Assembly (NCBI RefSeq): GCF_002836355.1
Contig: NZ_PJCA01000038.1
Span: 144,820-208,819 of the forward strand
DNA: 64,000 nt
Source: Moritella sp. Urea-trap-13
GTDB taxonomy: Bacteria; Pseudomonadota; Gammaproteobacteria; Enterobacterales; Moritellaceae
Direction of reading: 5' to 3'
Shown here: positions 8,245-18,293 of the stretch, in pieces
Layout: every line of letters starts with the position of its first letter
Position numbering within the stretch: position 1 is the first letter of the stretch
Program-made: the position numbers and the translations under genes
Notes under the pieces: generated by a model
The model's database searches: none
Told to the model about the DNA's origin: nothing
Seen by the model: only the letters and a program-made list of their open reading frames with translations

Positions 8245-9117
8245 TTAAGCTGATTTCTTTTCAGTTTTTGCTTTATCTAACTGCGCTTTGTCATCTTTTA
8301 AATAGACGTTGTCGTAACAGTAGTTGATCGCATCGATATAGCCTTCTACTGAACCACAGTCAAAACGTTTACCTTTAAACTTATAGGCAATCACACAACC
8401 TTGTTGCGCTTGTTTTAACAAGGCATCGGTAATTTGGATCTCGCCACCTTTACCTGGTGCTGTGTTTTCGATGAATTCAAAAATATCCGGTGTTAGAATG
8501 TAACGACCAATAATAGCTAAGTTACTTGGTTCTGTACCTGGTGCTGGTTTTTCTACCATGTTCGTCACACGGAATAGATCATCACGGATCTCATCACCAG
8601 CAATAACGCCATATTTATGGGTTTCACCTGCAGGCACTTCTTCAACGGCAACGATAGAACAACGGAACTGATTGTATAAAGCAACCATCTGCTCTAACAC
8701 GCCCTTTTCTTCGTTAACACACAAGTCATCAGCGAGTACAACTGCGAATGGTTCATCACCCACTAACTCACGGCCAGTCAGGATTGCATGGCCTAAGCCT
8801 TTCATTTCACGTTGGCGAATGTAAGTGAATTGCGCTGCATCGATAATACTGCGAATATCATCTAACAATTCTTCTTTGTTCGTACCTTGTATTTGATCTT
8901 CAAGTTCGTAGTTTTTATCAAAGTGATCCATCAGAGAGTGCTTACCGCGACCAGTAACAATACACATGCCGGTCATACCAGCACTGATCGCTTCCTCAAC
9001 GCCGTATTCGATTAATGGCTTGTTCACAACAGGCATCATTTCTTTTGGCATAGATTTAGTTGCAGGTAGAAAACGGGTTCCGTAACCCGCTGCAGGGAAT
9101 AAACATTTTTTGATCAT
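8245..9117 (-). CDS. galU: UTP-glucose-1-phosphate uridylyltransferase GalU
   Basis: Makes UDP-glucose from UTP and glucose-1-phosphate, feeding Ugd and GalE in the same operon. The N-terminus KKCLFPAAGYGTRFLPATK carries the pyrophosphorylase signature, followed by KEMMPVVNKPLIEYGVEEA. LADDLCVNEEKG, VEKPAPG and GRYILTPDIFE are also GalU-specific. The length of about 290 residues is normal. The longer reading frame begins with TTG; the ATG at 9117, preceded by TTGGAATTTGTA, is the likely start. The same TTGGAATTT leader precedes manC. It is separated from ugd by a 7-base tandem repeat. Confidence 0.97.
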   Translation of the reverse strand: MIKKCLFPAAGYGTRFLPATKSMPKEMMPVVNKPLIEYGVEEAISAGMTGMCIVTGRGKHSLMDHFDKNYELEDQIQGTNKEELLDDIRSIIDAAQFTYIRQREMKGLGHAILTGRELVGDEPFAVVLADDLCVNEEKGVLEQMVALYNQFRCSIVAVEEVPAGETHKYGVIAGDEIRDDLFRVTNMVEKPAPGTEPSNLAIIGRYILTPDIFEFIENTAPGKGGEIQITDALLKQAQQGCVIAYKFKGKRFDCGSVEGYIDAINYCYDNVYLKDDKAQLDKAKTEKKSA

Positions 9118-9130
9118 TACAAATTCCAAG

Positions 9131-9158
9131 TTTTAAGTTTTAAGTTTTAAGTTTTAAG
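9131..9158. repeat. 7-bp tandem repeat (4 units) between ugd and galU
   Basis: The unit TTTTAAG occurs four times head to tail and fills most of the gap between the ugd stop and the galU ribosome-binding site. Slippage would change only intergenic spacing. Confidence 0.85.
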
Positions 9159-10325
9159 TTAATCTGAACCGAAAAGATCGCGGGTATAAACTTTATCAGC
9201 AACATCAGACAACTCTTCAGCCATACGATTAGATACAATGACATCTGACGTTGCTTTAAATTCAGCTAAGTCTTTAATTACTTGAGAATGGAAAAACTCT
9301 GGTTCATCAAGTACTGGTTCATAAATAACAACTTCAACACCTTTAGCTTTCAGGCGCTTCATAATGCCTTGAATACTTGATGCGCGGAAGTTATCCGACC
9401 CCGACTTCATGATCAAACGATATATACCGACGCGCTTGGGATTACGCTTTAAAATTGAATCTGCCACAAAATCTTTACGAGTAGTATTTGCCTCTACGAT
9501 CGCACCGATAATACTGTTCGGTACATCTGCATAGTTAGCACGCAACTGTTTGGTATCTTTTGGTAAGCAATAACCGCCATAGCCAAATGACGGATTATTA
9601 TAATGACTGCCAATACGTGGGTCTAAACCAACCCCCTCAATAATATGACGGGCATTCAAGTTGTGTGATTCAGCATAAGAATCTAATTCATTGAAATAAG
9701 CAACTCGCATAGCAAGGTAAGTATTAGAGAATAGCTTTACAGCTTCAGCTTCGGTCGAATCGGTAAACAATACCTGAATATCTTCTTTTACTGCACCTTG
9801 TACTAGTAAACTTGCAAATACCTCAGCGCGTTCACTACACTCACCGACAATAATACGTGATGGATGTAAGTTGTCATATAACGCACGTCCTTCACGTAAG
9901 AACTCAGGAGAGAACATCAGGTTTTCACAACCTAACTCTTGTTTAATACGCGCTGTATAACCAACTGGTACAGTAGATTTAATCACCATCACAGCTTGTG
10001 GGTTGATAGCCATAACGTCTTTAATCACAGATTCAACAGAAGATGTATTGAAATAATTATTTTCAACATCATAATCAGTTGGTGTTGCAATAATCACAAA
10101 TTCAGCATTTTGATAAGCGATCTGTTTATCTAGCGTTGCAGTGAAATTAAGATCTTTATTCTTCAAGAAATCTTCAATTTCAACATCAACAATCGGTGAT
10201 TTTTTCTGATTTAGTAGATTGATTTTTTCTTCAATAAGATCAACTGCAATCACTTCATTGTTCTGCGCAAGTAACATCGCATTCGACAAACCGACATAAC
10301 CGGTTCCGGCAATGGCTATTTTCAT
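9159..10325 (-). CDS. ugd: UDP-glucose 6-dehydrogenase Ugd
   Basis: Oxidises UDP-glucose to UDP-glucuronate with two NAD+ molecules, giving acidic sugar for the capsule or O-antigen. The N-terminus [19 protein letters not shown] is the Rossmann motif; [27 protein letters not shown] and the catalytic-Cys segment [16 protein letters not shown] (about residues 250-265) are present. The 388-residue size is that of the short bacterial Ugd class. It follows manB by 27 bases and precedes galU, forming a sugar-nucleotide module. The conserved short spacing supports cotranscription. Confidence 0.97.
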   Translation of the reverse strand: MKIAIAGTGYVGLSNAMLLAQNNEVIAVDLIEEKINLLNQKKSPIVDVEIEDFLKNKDLNFTATLDKQIAYQNAEFVIIATPTDYDVENNYFNTSSVESVIKDVMAINPQAVMVIKSTVPVGYTARIKQELGCENLMFSPEFLREGRALYDNLHPSRIIVGECSERAEVFASLLVQGAVKEDIQVLFTDSTEAEAVKLFSNTYLAMRVAYFNELDSYAESHNLNARHIIEGVGLDPRIGSHYNNPSFGYGGYCLPKDTKQLRANYADVPNSIIGAIVEANTTRKDFVADSILKRNPKRVGIYRLIMKSGSDNFRASSIQGIMKRLKAKGVEVVIYEPVLDEPEFFHSQVIKDLAEFKATSDVIVSNRMAEELSDVADKVYTRDLFGSD

Positions 10326-10352
10326 TTTAATTCCCTTATTACAGCTGTATTT

Positions 10353-11786
10353 TTAAGCAGTAATATTAATTAATTGGATCTGTTGCAACGCATGGTTCAC
10401 TAAATACTGAGCTTGTTCAATTGAATTTGATTCAGCATAACAACGTAACTCTGGCGCATTACCCGACGGACGAAAATGAATAATATCACCCGTCATTAAT
10501 GTCAACCGTAAACCATCGGTAGTATTAATTTCAGCTACAGTTAAATCAGAGAAACCTAATTGAATTAAAAATTTCGCTGGTTGTTCTTTCGCAATGTTTA
10601 AAATAGCGAAGCTCTTTTCGGTTGCAAAATTTTGAATACGATCACTGTGAGTCAGTCGCTGTGGTAATGCATTAACTAATGCTGAAATATTCTTTTCACT
10701 TGCTGCCGCTAACAACATCAACGCCGGTAATACCGCATCGCGAGTTGGCAATGCTTTAACGAGTTTGTTATTAACAACAACATCAGTACCTAATAAAAAA
10801 CCACCATTAGCCTCAAAGCCAGCTACTGTAACGTAATTTTTAGCTAATTCTTCAAATTCAGCGATAACATACGGTGAACCAATCTTAGTACGCGTAACAT
10901 GATTAAATAACTCACAGCTTTCAATTGAAGTATTACAGCTTACAGGTACAGCTAGCGCATCGATTTTCATTGCATTTGCACATAATAAACCAAGTACATC
11001 GCCACGTAGCCAATCACCATTTTCATCTGCAACTAACGGGCGGTCACCGTCACCATCGGTAGAGAAAATAAAATCAAGATCATATTGTGCTGACCAATTT
11101 TTGGCTTTGAGTTTATCAGCTTCTGACACCGCTTCAGTATCAATAGGCACAAACTCATCACTACGCTCTAACGCAATAACTTCAGCGCCAAGTGCAATGA
11201 ACATATCTGCATACAGATCACGACCAGCACTGGAATGCTCATAAATACCTACGCGTTTACCAGCAAGTAATAAACTATCAAATAAAGAGGTATAACGCTC
11301 AACATAAGCTACCGCAGCTTTAGTATTTGTTACTAATTCAGGCAGGTCAGAAATAGCTTCAAATTCAGCCGTTGCATTTAAAATACCTTGCTCATCTACT
11401 TTACTGATTTCACCATCTGGACGATAGAATTTAAGCCCATTGCGATCAAAAGGAATATGACTACCAGTGACCATGATACACGGTATGTTATCTTGCATTG
11501 ATATATAAGCTAAAGCGGGTGTTGGTACAACACCATAATAAATAGCTTCAATACCAAGTTGTTCTAATGCTTTAATACATGCTTGCGCCATTCCAGGGCT
11601 ACTAGGGCGATTATCAATCGCGATAGCGACTTGCTTAAATGTAAATTCTTTTTTCATGCAGCTAATAAAAGCATGGGTAAATGCAGCACAAGCATTATCT
11701 GTAAATTGAGTAACTAAACCACGGGCACCACTCGTACCAAATTGAATGCCTGATTTTTCTATTTCATTAGAGCTAATTAACATCAT
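10353..11786 (-). CDS. manB: Phosphomannomutase (ManB/CpsG type)
   Basis: Converts mannose-6-phosphate to mannose-1-phosphate for GDP-mannose synthesis; a cytoplasmic alpha-D-phosphohexomutase. The N-terminal FGTSGARG, the active-site serine loop [15 protein letters not shown] near residues 98-112 (TGSHIP instead of the commoner TASHNP), the metal-binding DGDGDRP near 240, and the C-terminal phosphate-binding [16 protein letters not shown] are all visible. The ATG overlaps the manC stop (ATGA at 11783-11786), with GGAAGAG upstream, so translation is coupled to manC. A second ATG directly follows. Specificity for mannose over glucose is inferred from the manC pairing. Confidence 0.93.
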   Translation of the reverse strand: MMLISSNEIEKSGIQFGTSGARGLVTQFTDNACAAFTHAFISCMKKEFTFKQVAIAIDNRPSSPGMAQACIKALEQLGIEAIYYGVVPTPALAYISMQDNIPCIMVTGSHIPFDRNGLKFYRPDGEISKVDEQGILNATAEFEAISDLPELVTNTKAAVAYVERYTSLFDSLLLAGKRVGIYEHSSAGRDLYADMFIALGAEVIALERSDEFVPIDTEAVSEADKLKAKNWSAQYDLDFIFSTDGDGDRPLVADENGDWLRGDVLGLLCANAMKIDALAVPVSCNTSIESCELFNHVTRTKIGSPYVIAEFEELAKNYVTVAGFEANGGFLLGTDVVVNNKLVKALPTRDAVLPALMLLAAASEKNISALVNALPQRLTHSDRIQNFATEKSFAILNIAKEQPAKFLIQLGFSDLTVAEINTTDGLRLTLMTGDIIHFRPSGNAPELRCYAESNSIEQAQYLVNHALQQIQLINITA

Positions 11787-13198
11787 ACTCTTCCATATTT
11801 GTCATCGAAACGAACAATATCATCTTCACCAAGGTACGAACCCGTTTGCACTTCAATCAGTTCAAGCGGTAATACGCCCGGATTTTCTAACGCGTGAATT
11901 TGACCTAATGGAATATACGTCGACTCATTCTCTGTCACTAAGAACGTTTTATCACCGTTAGTTACACTTGCCGTACCCGATACTACAATCCAATGTTCCG
12001 CTCTGTGGTGATGCATTTGTATTGATAATTTAGCACCTGGATTAACCGTAATACGTTTAACTTGGTCACGTTCACCAAAATCAAGTGAGTCATATTTCCC
12101 CCAAGGACGGAACACTTCACGTTGATGTTTATATTCGTAGCGGTCTTGTGCTTTCAACTTTTCAACGATAGTTTTCACATCTTGAACCTGGTCTTTGCAA
12201 GCCACTAATAACGCATCTTTAGTTTCAACTATCACTAAGTTATCAACACCAACCGTCGTTACAAGTTTGTGACCAGCATTAATGTATGAGTTAGTAGTAT
12301 TGTGCGAGATGATGTCACCGTGATTAACGTTACCATTCTCGTCTTTCTCGCTAACTTCCCACAATGATGAGAATGAACCGACATCACTCCAACCTGCACT
12401 CATTGGTACGACAATAGCATCGCTAGTGCGCTCCATCACCGCATAATCAACGGAATCTTCAGGGCATTGGGCAAAGATATCAGCACTGATACGTGTGAAG
12501 TCTAAATCTTGCGTTTTGTTCTCATACGCTTGTGTGCATATCGCTAACATATCCGGCGAGAATTTAGCCAGTTCTTCAAGGTAACGAGATGCTTTAAACA
12601 TGAACATACCGCTGTTCCACAGATACTCACCAGAATCTAGGTAGGTTTGCGCTGTTGCTAGATTTGGTTTTTCAACAAAGCTATCAACGTCAAAACCAAT
12701 CGCTTCATTGGGCGTTTGTTTCGCGCCTTGCTTGATGTAGCCATAACCGGTTTCAGCATGAGTGGGGACGATACCAAAAGTAACGAGTTTATCTTGCGCT
12801 GCAAATCCCTTTGCATCAAGCACGGCTTGTTGGAAAGCGGCAACATCTTTAATCACATGGTCAGCAGCAAGTACAAGTAATAATGGGTCATCGCCTTTTG
12901 CAACTGCAGCTAATGCAGCAAGAGTGATTGCAGGCGCGGTGTTTTTACCCATAGGCTCAAGAATAATGTCACTTGCAGCTGTATCGTTTACGCGTAATTG
13001 CTCTGCCACGATAAAACGGTGTTCGTTATTACAGATAATCAACGGATTTAAGCATTGAGTATTATCAAGACGATTAATCGTTTCTTGTAATAAGGTATTT
13101 TCATTAAGTAATGCTAGGAATTGCTTTGGATGTAATGCGCGAGATAAAGGCCATAAGCGTGAGCCGCTACCGCCTGACATGATTACCGGTAATATCAT
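11783..13198 (-). CDS. manC: Mannose-1-phosphate guanylyltransferase / mannose-6-phosphate isomerase
   Basis: A bifunctional enzyme. The N-terminal nucleotidyltransferase domain makes GDP-mannose ([44 protein letters not shown]); the C-terminal cupin domain isomerises fructose-6-phosphate and mannose-6-phosphate ([22 protein letters not shown]). The length of about 471 residues is typical of the type II ManC/CpsB class, so no separate ManA is needed. The longer frame begins with a TTG four codons upstream; the ATG at 13198 gives [10 protein letters not shown] and is preceded by TTGGAATTT. It begins 12 bases after the glycosyltransferase stop and its own stop overlaps manB. Confidence 0.96.
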   Translation of the reverse strand: MILPVIMSGGSGSRLWPLSRALHPKQFLALLNENTLLQETINRLDNTQCLNPLIICNNEHRFIVAEQLRVNDTAASDIILEPMGKNTAPAITLAALAAVAKGDDPLLLVLAADHVIKDVAAFQQAVLDAKGFAAQDKLVTFGIVPTHAETGYGYIKQGAKQTPNEAIGFDVDSFVEKPNLATAQTYLDSGEYLWNSGMFMFKASRYLEELAKFSPDMLAICTQAYENKTQDLDFTRISADIFAQCPEDSVDYAVMERTSDAIVVPMSAGWSDVGSFSSLWEVSEKDENGNVNHGDIISHNTTNSYINAGHKLVTTVGVDNLVIVETKDALLVACKDQVQDVKTIVEKLKAQDRYEYKHQREVFRPWGKYDSLDFGERDQVKRITVNPGAKLSIQMHHHRAEHWIVVSGTASVTNGDKTFLVTENESTYIPLGQIHALENPGVLPLELIEVQTGSYLGEDDIVRFDDKYGRV

Positions 13199-13210
13199 AA
13201 TAAATTCCAA

Positions 13211-14395
13211 TTAATTTTGAAGAAGTTTTTCTATTGCAGTGGTCACTGGATTCAATTTCCCAGACCAAGAATGAGTAGATTGAACATATCTAAATGCATT
13301 TATAGATATTTTTTGAGCAAAGTCCCTATCTTTTTCTAATTTAATGATTTGAGAAACAAACTGTTCAGGATTATCTGATATTAAAATATCTTTTTCGGGC
13401 TGAGCTTCAAGACCCTCTAATCCTGTACTAGTCGTTATAGATGGTATACCTAAAGCCATATACTCTAAAATTTTATTTTGCACACCAGCAGCTAAACGAA
13501 CTGAACAAATACCGGCAATACCACCTCGAGCATGAGATACAATATTATCTACAGCTCCTGTAACGATAACGCCATCTAAACGTCGTAATTTCCTTTCGTC
13601 GTCAGGTTTTATTCGGCCTATAACTTTGAATTTATAATCGCCATGTTTTCTTAACAGCGGTAAACTTTCTTTAGCAAACCACATCGCAGCATCAAAATTT
13701 TGGGCTGAATACATATTACCAATAAATATTACTTCTTTATTCGTTAGCGAAAATTCATAAGGTAGCGTAGATAAATCAACGCCATTAGAACAAACTAACG
13801 TTTTATTATAGCTTTCTGTGCCTTTTTTAAATAAGAAATCTTTATCGAACTGTGAAACTAAAATATTATGATCGAATAATGTAGCAACGTCCTTCTCATA
13901 ATTATTTAAACGGTTTTTTTCTAACTTATAGATCAGGCCTTTAATTCCCGCATTATTTTTTGTTTCACAAGCTCGCGTATAATTCATTGAAATAGCATCT
14001 GTCATTTCAAGTACTTTCTTATTCGGTAGATTCTTTACATAATCCGCGACTCGAATAAGATGAGGTAGAACAAGATCATGTTCTTTTGCTAATTTTTCTA
14101 CTAATTTCTTAAACTGATTAGATTTATAATATGCAACCTGTAGTGGTCTTTTTGTTGGCAGCGCTAAAAGGCAATTAACATAAGAATTAAGTTTTGGTAA
14201 AAGCACACGATGAATCTCAGAAAACACTCCGTCATTTGGAGTATTCAATTCCATTTCATATTTTGTCTCACATAAACTTAAAAGTGTCAGAGAATAAGTT
14301 TTAGACAGTTCTTTACACAATTCATAAATTCTTAACCTATCTCCACCGATCACTGGATATGGAAAACGAGGGGTCAAAACTAATATTTTTTTCAT
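13211..14395 (-). CDS. Glycosyltransferase, GT4-like (sugar transferase of the Stp1 type)
   Basis: A predicted cytoplasmic GT-B glycosyltransferase. The N-terminal domain starts MKKILVLTPRFPYPVIGGDRLR, the acceptor-side motif of polysaccharide GT4 enzymes. The C-terminal donor domain contains VSQFDKDFL, EVIFIGNMYSAQNFDAAMWF and GVQNKILEYMALGIPSITT followed by GLEGL, the typical nucleotide-sugar region. The pattern resembles the TIGR03087-like transferases of exopolysaccharide clusters. It lies three bases after the upstream glycosyltransferase gene and 12 before manC. Donor sugar cannot be assigned, though the adjoining manBC suggests mannose is used somewhere in this pathway. Confidence 0.82.
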   Translation of the reverse strand: MKKILVLTPRFPYPVIGGDRLRIYELCKELSKTYSLTLLSLCETKYEMELNTPNDGVFSEIHRVLLPKLNSYVNCLLALPTKRPLQVAYYKSNQFKKLVEKLAKEHDLVLPHLIRVADYVKNLPNKKVLEMTDAISMNYTRACETKNNAGIKGLIYKLEKNRLNNYEKDVATLFDHNILVSQFDKDFLFKKGTESYNKTLVCSNGVDLSTLPYEFSLTNKEVIFIGNMYSAQNFDAAMWFAKESLPLLRKHGDYKFKVIGRIKPDDERKLRRLDGVIVTGAVDNIVSHARGGIAGICSVRLAAGVQNKILEYMALGIPSITTSTGLEGLEAQPEKDILISDNPEQFVSQIIKLEKDRDFAQKISINAFRYVQSTHSWSGKLNPVTTAIEKLLQN

Positions 14396-14397
14396 AA

Positions 14398-15501
14398 TTA
14401 CAAATCCGATAAAACTAAAGAAATAATTTCATTTACACGAAAGTAAGAATAATAATTAACATAATCATCGTTTATTTCTTTCTTATTGACTCTCGCAGAT
14501 AAAATATCAAATGTGTCAGAATTTATATCTTCAATAGTACTATACTCAAAAATAAATGATTTATCTTTCACATCTTCATATCCGATTAGCGAGTGTGACG
14601 TAGCAAAAATAGGTATTTGATATTTCATTGCTTCTGCAATTTTAGTTTTCATCCCACTACCTACATTCACACATGAAATATAGAATTTAGCTTCCTTAAA
14701 CAATAACTCCATTTCATTCATAGAAGGATCACTACAAAAAACCATATTATCTGGAATTTTACAATTCACATTACATAACTGTCGACCTGCAGCAATAAAT
14801 TTCATACTCGGATTATTTACAGCTGTTTTAATATAATCACTCAATGCTAATAAATTCGGTTCAAAATCAAATGACGCTGTAAACAATACATATCCTGCAT
14901 CCATTTCCTTTGAAAAATTTATATTATCAAAACATATAGGAATGATATAAACGTCTGAACAACTAAACGAGCTAGCATCATTTTTGGTAATAAAAGTTAA
15001 TTTATGAGATAATTTCAAAGATAATCTTTCAGACAACTGAATCAACAAAAAATCAACAACGGCTATAAAATATCTATAATTAGCCTGTGGTTTTTTCAAT
15101 CTTGAAAACAATAACTTAGATTCATTATTATCAAAATGAGTTATTATTTTTTTATTTGGAAAAAACAAACGAACAAAACCGACAATTAAACCTAATCGTG
15201 AAGAATGAATAGCTATAACATCTGAAATCTTAATATATTTAATTAATGACAATATATAAAAAAACAAAAAACTAGGTGACAACAAAACTCTAGAAAAAAA
15301 ATCAGATGTCAACGACTTATCAAATGTTTTATATTTGACATTTTTAGTATTCCTAGTCGAATTCCCATCCGACTTACCTATAACTGTAAGAGTTTCTACA
15401 TTTTTAGAATATCCATCTATCAATGTTCTGAAATAATGCCCACCTCCAGTCAACTCTGAAGGTGAGTTAATAGATAATAACAATACTTTACTATTATTCA
15501 T
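14398..15501 (-). CDS. Putative glycosyltransferase (GT-B fold, family unclear)
   Basis: A divergent 367-residue protein. It opens with VLLLSINSPSELTGGGHYFRTLI, like the glycine-rich N-terminal loop of GT4 enzymes. A C-terminal segment, AAGRQLCN then VGSGMKTKIAEAMKYQIPIFATSHSLIGYE, matches the donor-binding region of polysaccharide transferases (compare GVQNKILEYM in the next gene). A hydrophobic patch at about 75-90 may associate with the membrane. The ATG at 15501 overlaps the preceding gene's stop by eight bases; a TTG one codon earlier is less likely. High A+T content sets it apart from the flanking sugar-nucleotide genes. The role is inferred mainly from context. Confidence 0.7.
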   Translation of the reverse strand: MNNSKVLLLSINSPSELTGGGHYFRTLIDGYSKNVETLTVIGKSDGNSTRNTKNVKYKTFDKSLTSDFFSRVLLSPSFLFFYILSLIKYIKISDVIAIHSSRLGLIVGFVRLFFPNKKIITHFDNNESKLLFSRLKKPQANYRYFIAVVDFLLIQLSERLSLKLSHKLTFITKNDASSFSCSDVYIIPICFDNINFSKEMDAGYVLFTASFDFEPNLLALSDYIKTAVNNPSMKFIAAGRQLCNVNCKIPDNMVFCSDPSMNEMELLFKEAKFYISCVNVGSGMKTKIAEAMKYQIPIFATSHSLIGYEDVKDKSFIFEYSTIEDINSDTFDILSARVNKKEINDDYVNYYSYFRVNEIISLVLSDL

Positions 15502-16594
15502 CAAAAGACCTCAATATTTTATTTATTAGCACATCGACATTGAAGTAATCTTCTATTTTTTTCTTTGCATTAGCTCCCATAAGAAGAGAAAATGTAGGAT
15601 TATTAATGTACTGTTCTATACATTTATAAAGTTCAACTTCATTATTTTGAGAATAGACTAATCCACTCTCATTATTAATAATCAAATCGTCAGCAACACC
15701 TGTATGATCACTTACAATAATAGGTTTACCTAAAGTTGCGGCTTCATTGACGACTAATCCCCACGCTTCCGTTGTTCTAGTTCTAATTGAAGGTAAAACA
15801 ACCATCTCTGCTTTATTTAAAAGACTATACTTTTGACTAGTTAATACTTTTTTATTTGGTATTATAACCTTTCCTGACAAACCAAGCTTATTAACTAAAT
15901 CATGCAATTTTTTATATTCAGGACCCTCTCCGGCAAGAAGTAATTTCTTTAATGGATATTTATCTGATATTAATTTAAATGCTTTAATCAAACTAGCCTG
16001 CCCTTTAAAGCTAACTAATCTACCAAAGCATAAGATATATTCACATTCAGCTATATCTTTAATATATAAATCATCATGAAAAGGTATATTCGATAAAGGG
16101 ACTACATTTGGAGCATGAATCAATTGACTTAATTCAGCACCATTATCGAGTAAATATTTTTTTTGTTTATTACCAAATGATAGTATTTTATAGCAATTTT
16201 TAACAATATACCTTTCAAGAGGTTTAGTTATAAACCTACGAGGATGAATTACATCAGCCCACTGTTCATTCCATAGAATAAATCTAATTTTATTACGAAT
16301 AGAATGATAAAAGCCAACATATGTAATTGCATAGCCTAAATCAGTACTAATTATCACATCATATTGTTTCTTATTAAGCTCTTTAGATAAATTAAAAGGT
16401 ATAACCAAATCTTGACATAATGGGATTCTAACACTGTCAATTAACGTCAAATCATCAAGTTTTGAACAAGGTTCATCTAATAAGAAAAAGTCTATATCAA
16501 CACCTTCATTTTTACTAAGACCGTTAAATACAGGGAACCTGAAATCTTTACAATTAGAATGCAAAAATGCGACCTTTATTTTATTACACACCAC
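15494..16594 (-). CDS. Glycosyltransferase family 4 protein
   Basis: A GT-B retaining glycosyltransferase. The C-terminal domain has the GT4 landmarks CFGRLVSFKGQASLIKAF, LLAGEGPEYKKL and TTEAWGLVVNEAATLGKPIIVSDHTGVADDLI, with the E-x7-E motif. The N-terminal domain begins IKVAFLHSNCKDFRFPVF. The start is uncertain: I prefer a GTG at 16594 or 16591, because GAGGAA lies five to eight bases upstream and the product then starts just before the conserved core. In-frame ATGs at 16618 and 16639 would overlap the upstream gene more. The start overlaps the end of the acetyltransferase gene, implying coupled translation. The donor is unknown. Confidence 0.85.
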   Translation of the reverse strand: MVCNKIKVAFLHSNCKDFRFPVFNGLSKNEGVDIDFFLLDEPCSKLDDLTLIDSVRIPLCQDLVIPFNLSKELNKKQYDVIISTDLGYAITYVGFYHSIRNKIRFILWNEQWADVIHPRRFITKPLERYIVKNCYKILSFGNKQKKYLLDNGAELSQLIHAPNVVPLSNIPFHDDLYIKDIAECEYILCFGRLVSFKGQASLIKAFKLISDKYPLKKLLLAGEGPEYKKLHDLVNKLGLSGKVIIPNKKVLTSQKYSLLNKAEMVVLPSIRTRTTEAWGLVVNEAATLGKPIIVSDHTGVADDLIINNESGLVYSQNNEVELYKCIEQYINNPTFSLLMGANAKKKIEDYFNVDVLINKILRSFDE

Positions 16595-17159
16595 GACTTC
16601 CTCTTGTATTGATAACATACATTCGATGTGAACTAACAACTGAGTTTAATTTCACATCTTTATATACTAATGAATTAGCGGCAACTACCACATTATCTTC
16701 AATTATAATGGAACCTACAATAACTGCGTTTGCACCGGCAAAAAAATTATTTCCTATTGTAGGTAACCCTCTCTCATTACGACCAGAAACACCAATAGTA
16801 ACACCTTGATGCAAGGTGCAATCATCCCCAATGACAACGCCATCTCCAACAATTATATTAGAAAAATGCGCAATTAACATTCCTTTCCCAAGTTTTGAAT
16901 TGTATGAAAGACTAATTCCAAATAAAATTTCAACAATCATTTTAGAGATACCAGTTATAATCCAGATCAATTGTTTAAAAAAAATAACTCTGGCACTTAC
17001 TCTACGTAATTCTTTACCAATTCTATAGTTTAACAACGCTAAAAAACCAAATTTAGAAAATGATCTAAGAATTAAAAAAATAAAATAAAATATACTACCA
17101 TTACCATTACCATACGAATATCTGTAAACATCACATTTCAGTTCTTTTAATATTTTCAT
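16584..17159 (-). CDS. Serine acetyltransferase-like LbH acetyltransferase
   Basis: A CysE-related left-handed beta-helix acyltransferase, probably acetylating a sugar of the repeat unit rather than serine, given its place in a polysaccharide cluster. After an N-terminal helical part with a hydrophobic segment (about residues 25-45), hexapeptide repeats include GKGMLIAHFSNIIVGDGVVIGDDCTLHQGVTIG, GLPTIGNNFFAGANAVIVG and VVVAANSLV. The catalytic-type His is in LIAHFSNI or LHQGVTIG. The open frame begins with TTG, but the ATG at 17159 follows AGGA at good spacing. It overlaps the polymerase gene end by 29 bases and the next glycosyltransferase by about ten. Confidence 0.83.
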   Translation of the reverse strand: MKILKELKCDVYRYSYGNGNGSIFYFIFLILRSFSKFGFLALLNYRIGKELRRVSARVIFFKQLIWIITGISKMIVEILFGISLSYNSKLGKGMLIAHFSNIIVGDGVVIGDDCTLHQGVTIGVSGRNERGLPTIGNNFFAGANAVIVGSIIIEDNVVVAANSLVYKDVKLNSVVSSHRMYVINTRGSRGV

Positions 17160-18291
17160 TTTCAATTCCTGATATATATACGTAACCTATTATAAAAATT
17201 AACAACGAGATAAAATATGGCATTATCAAACCGGGAAATAATACACCTTGAAAAAAAACAACCATAACAATACTATTTAACAATTCACTACGACCAATAA
17301 AATCATACAATAAAATCATAATTGCAAACGCAGCTACACCTAGACCACTAGTTAAAAACCAAAACAAATTATCAGTAAATAATGGAAACGCACCAAAACC
17401 TGTTATGTATAAATAAACATCCGTATCAAAGATATAAGATATAGTGGACCATATATTAATTCTATTGATAAAAGAACCCACATATATGTGTTCAGACAAA
17501 GTTACAACTATCATTTCATATATAGATTCATTTACTACAAAAAAGGATAAAACTAAAGAAGTCAACACAACGAACTTCGTTTTAAATTTATTAGTCTTTA
17601 ATTTATTTTTTTTAATTGAATATATCAATAAAAAAAACAATGTCATATACGCACTAAGTGTTACCGATAAAATTATTGTAGATATAGGTATAATTAACTT
17701 GAATTTACTTTCACAATTAAACAATATAAAACAAACTGAAATTAAAGCTAGAGAAGATATTTCAGCGGGATTACCAAAAAAACCACTAACTCGATATTCT
17801 AATGAAAATAAAAGAGAATATAATAAATTTAAAATCAAACATAAACATAATAGATTAGAAATATACTCTATTTTAAAATTTTTCTTTATCGCCAACTGGT
17901 AACCCATAAAGAAATATATTGATATAAACATATAACGAAGATATATAAGAGTATTTCGATATACATCACCGTAATTGAAAAATGACCCTATATCTCGATC
18001 ATCCATCAACCAATTTAATACGCTATATATACGGCTCTCATGATTAGCTAGATTAGCTACATTAAAATCATTCAACGCTGAATTTATAAAAACAAATATA
18101 ATAAAAAATGTAACAATTAAAAACTTTATTGTCACCGAACGTTTTATTGCAACCCCAAACTTAATCGAATTATAAATCAATAAGAATATACTAAGTAATA
18201 ACAAGAAATCGGATATTCGAATACCTAGAAATGAAATGGGGATTAATGATGATATAAAATATGAAGATAGGACTATAGCTAAAAAATCCAT
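17131..18291 (-). CDS. Wzy-like O-antigen/polysaccharide polymerase
   Basis: A polytopic inner-membrane protein of about 386 residues with roughly ten to eleven hydrophobic helices and little sequence conservation, as expected for Wzy. The periplasmic-loop region contains RVSGFFGNPAEISSLAL, and a second loop has FINRINIWSTISYIF and ITGFGAFPLFTDNLFWFL, resembling O-antigen polymerase/ligase (Wzy_C) landmarks. It is the only such candidate in the cluster and sits among transferases and next to the flippase. The longer frame begins with TTG; the ATG at 18291 is the likelier start. Very AT-rich. WaaL-type ligase activity is an alternative, but the context favours polymerase. Confidence 0.78.
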   Translation of the reverse strand: MDFLAIVLSSYFISSLIPISFLGIRISDFLLLLSIFLLIYNSIKFGVAIKRSVTIKFLIVTFFIIFVFINSALNDFNVANLANHESRIYSVLNWLMDDRDIGSFFNYGDVYRNTLIYLRYMFISIYFFMGYQLAIKKNFKIEYISNLLCLCLILNLLYSLLFSLEYRVSGFFGNPAEISSLALISVCFILFNCESKFKLIIPISTIILSVTLSAYMTLFFLLIYSIKKNKLKTNKFKTKFVVLTSLVLSFFVVNESIYEMIVVTLSEHIYVGSFINRINIWSTISYIFDTDVYLYITGFGAFPLFTDNLFWFLTSGLGVAAFAIMILLYDFIGRSELLNSIVMVVFFQGVLFPGLIMPYFISLLIFIIGYVYISGIENENIKRTEM

Positions 18292-18293
18292 TT

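Noticed and set aside
17444..17902. 152-codon plus-strand open frame opposite the polymerase gene
   Set aside because: AT-rich shadow opposite a polytopic membrane protein; it is Lys/Ile/Asn-rich with no recognisable domain.
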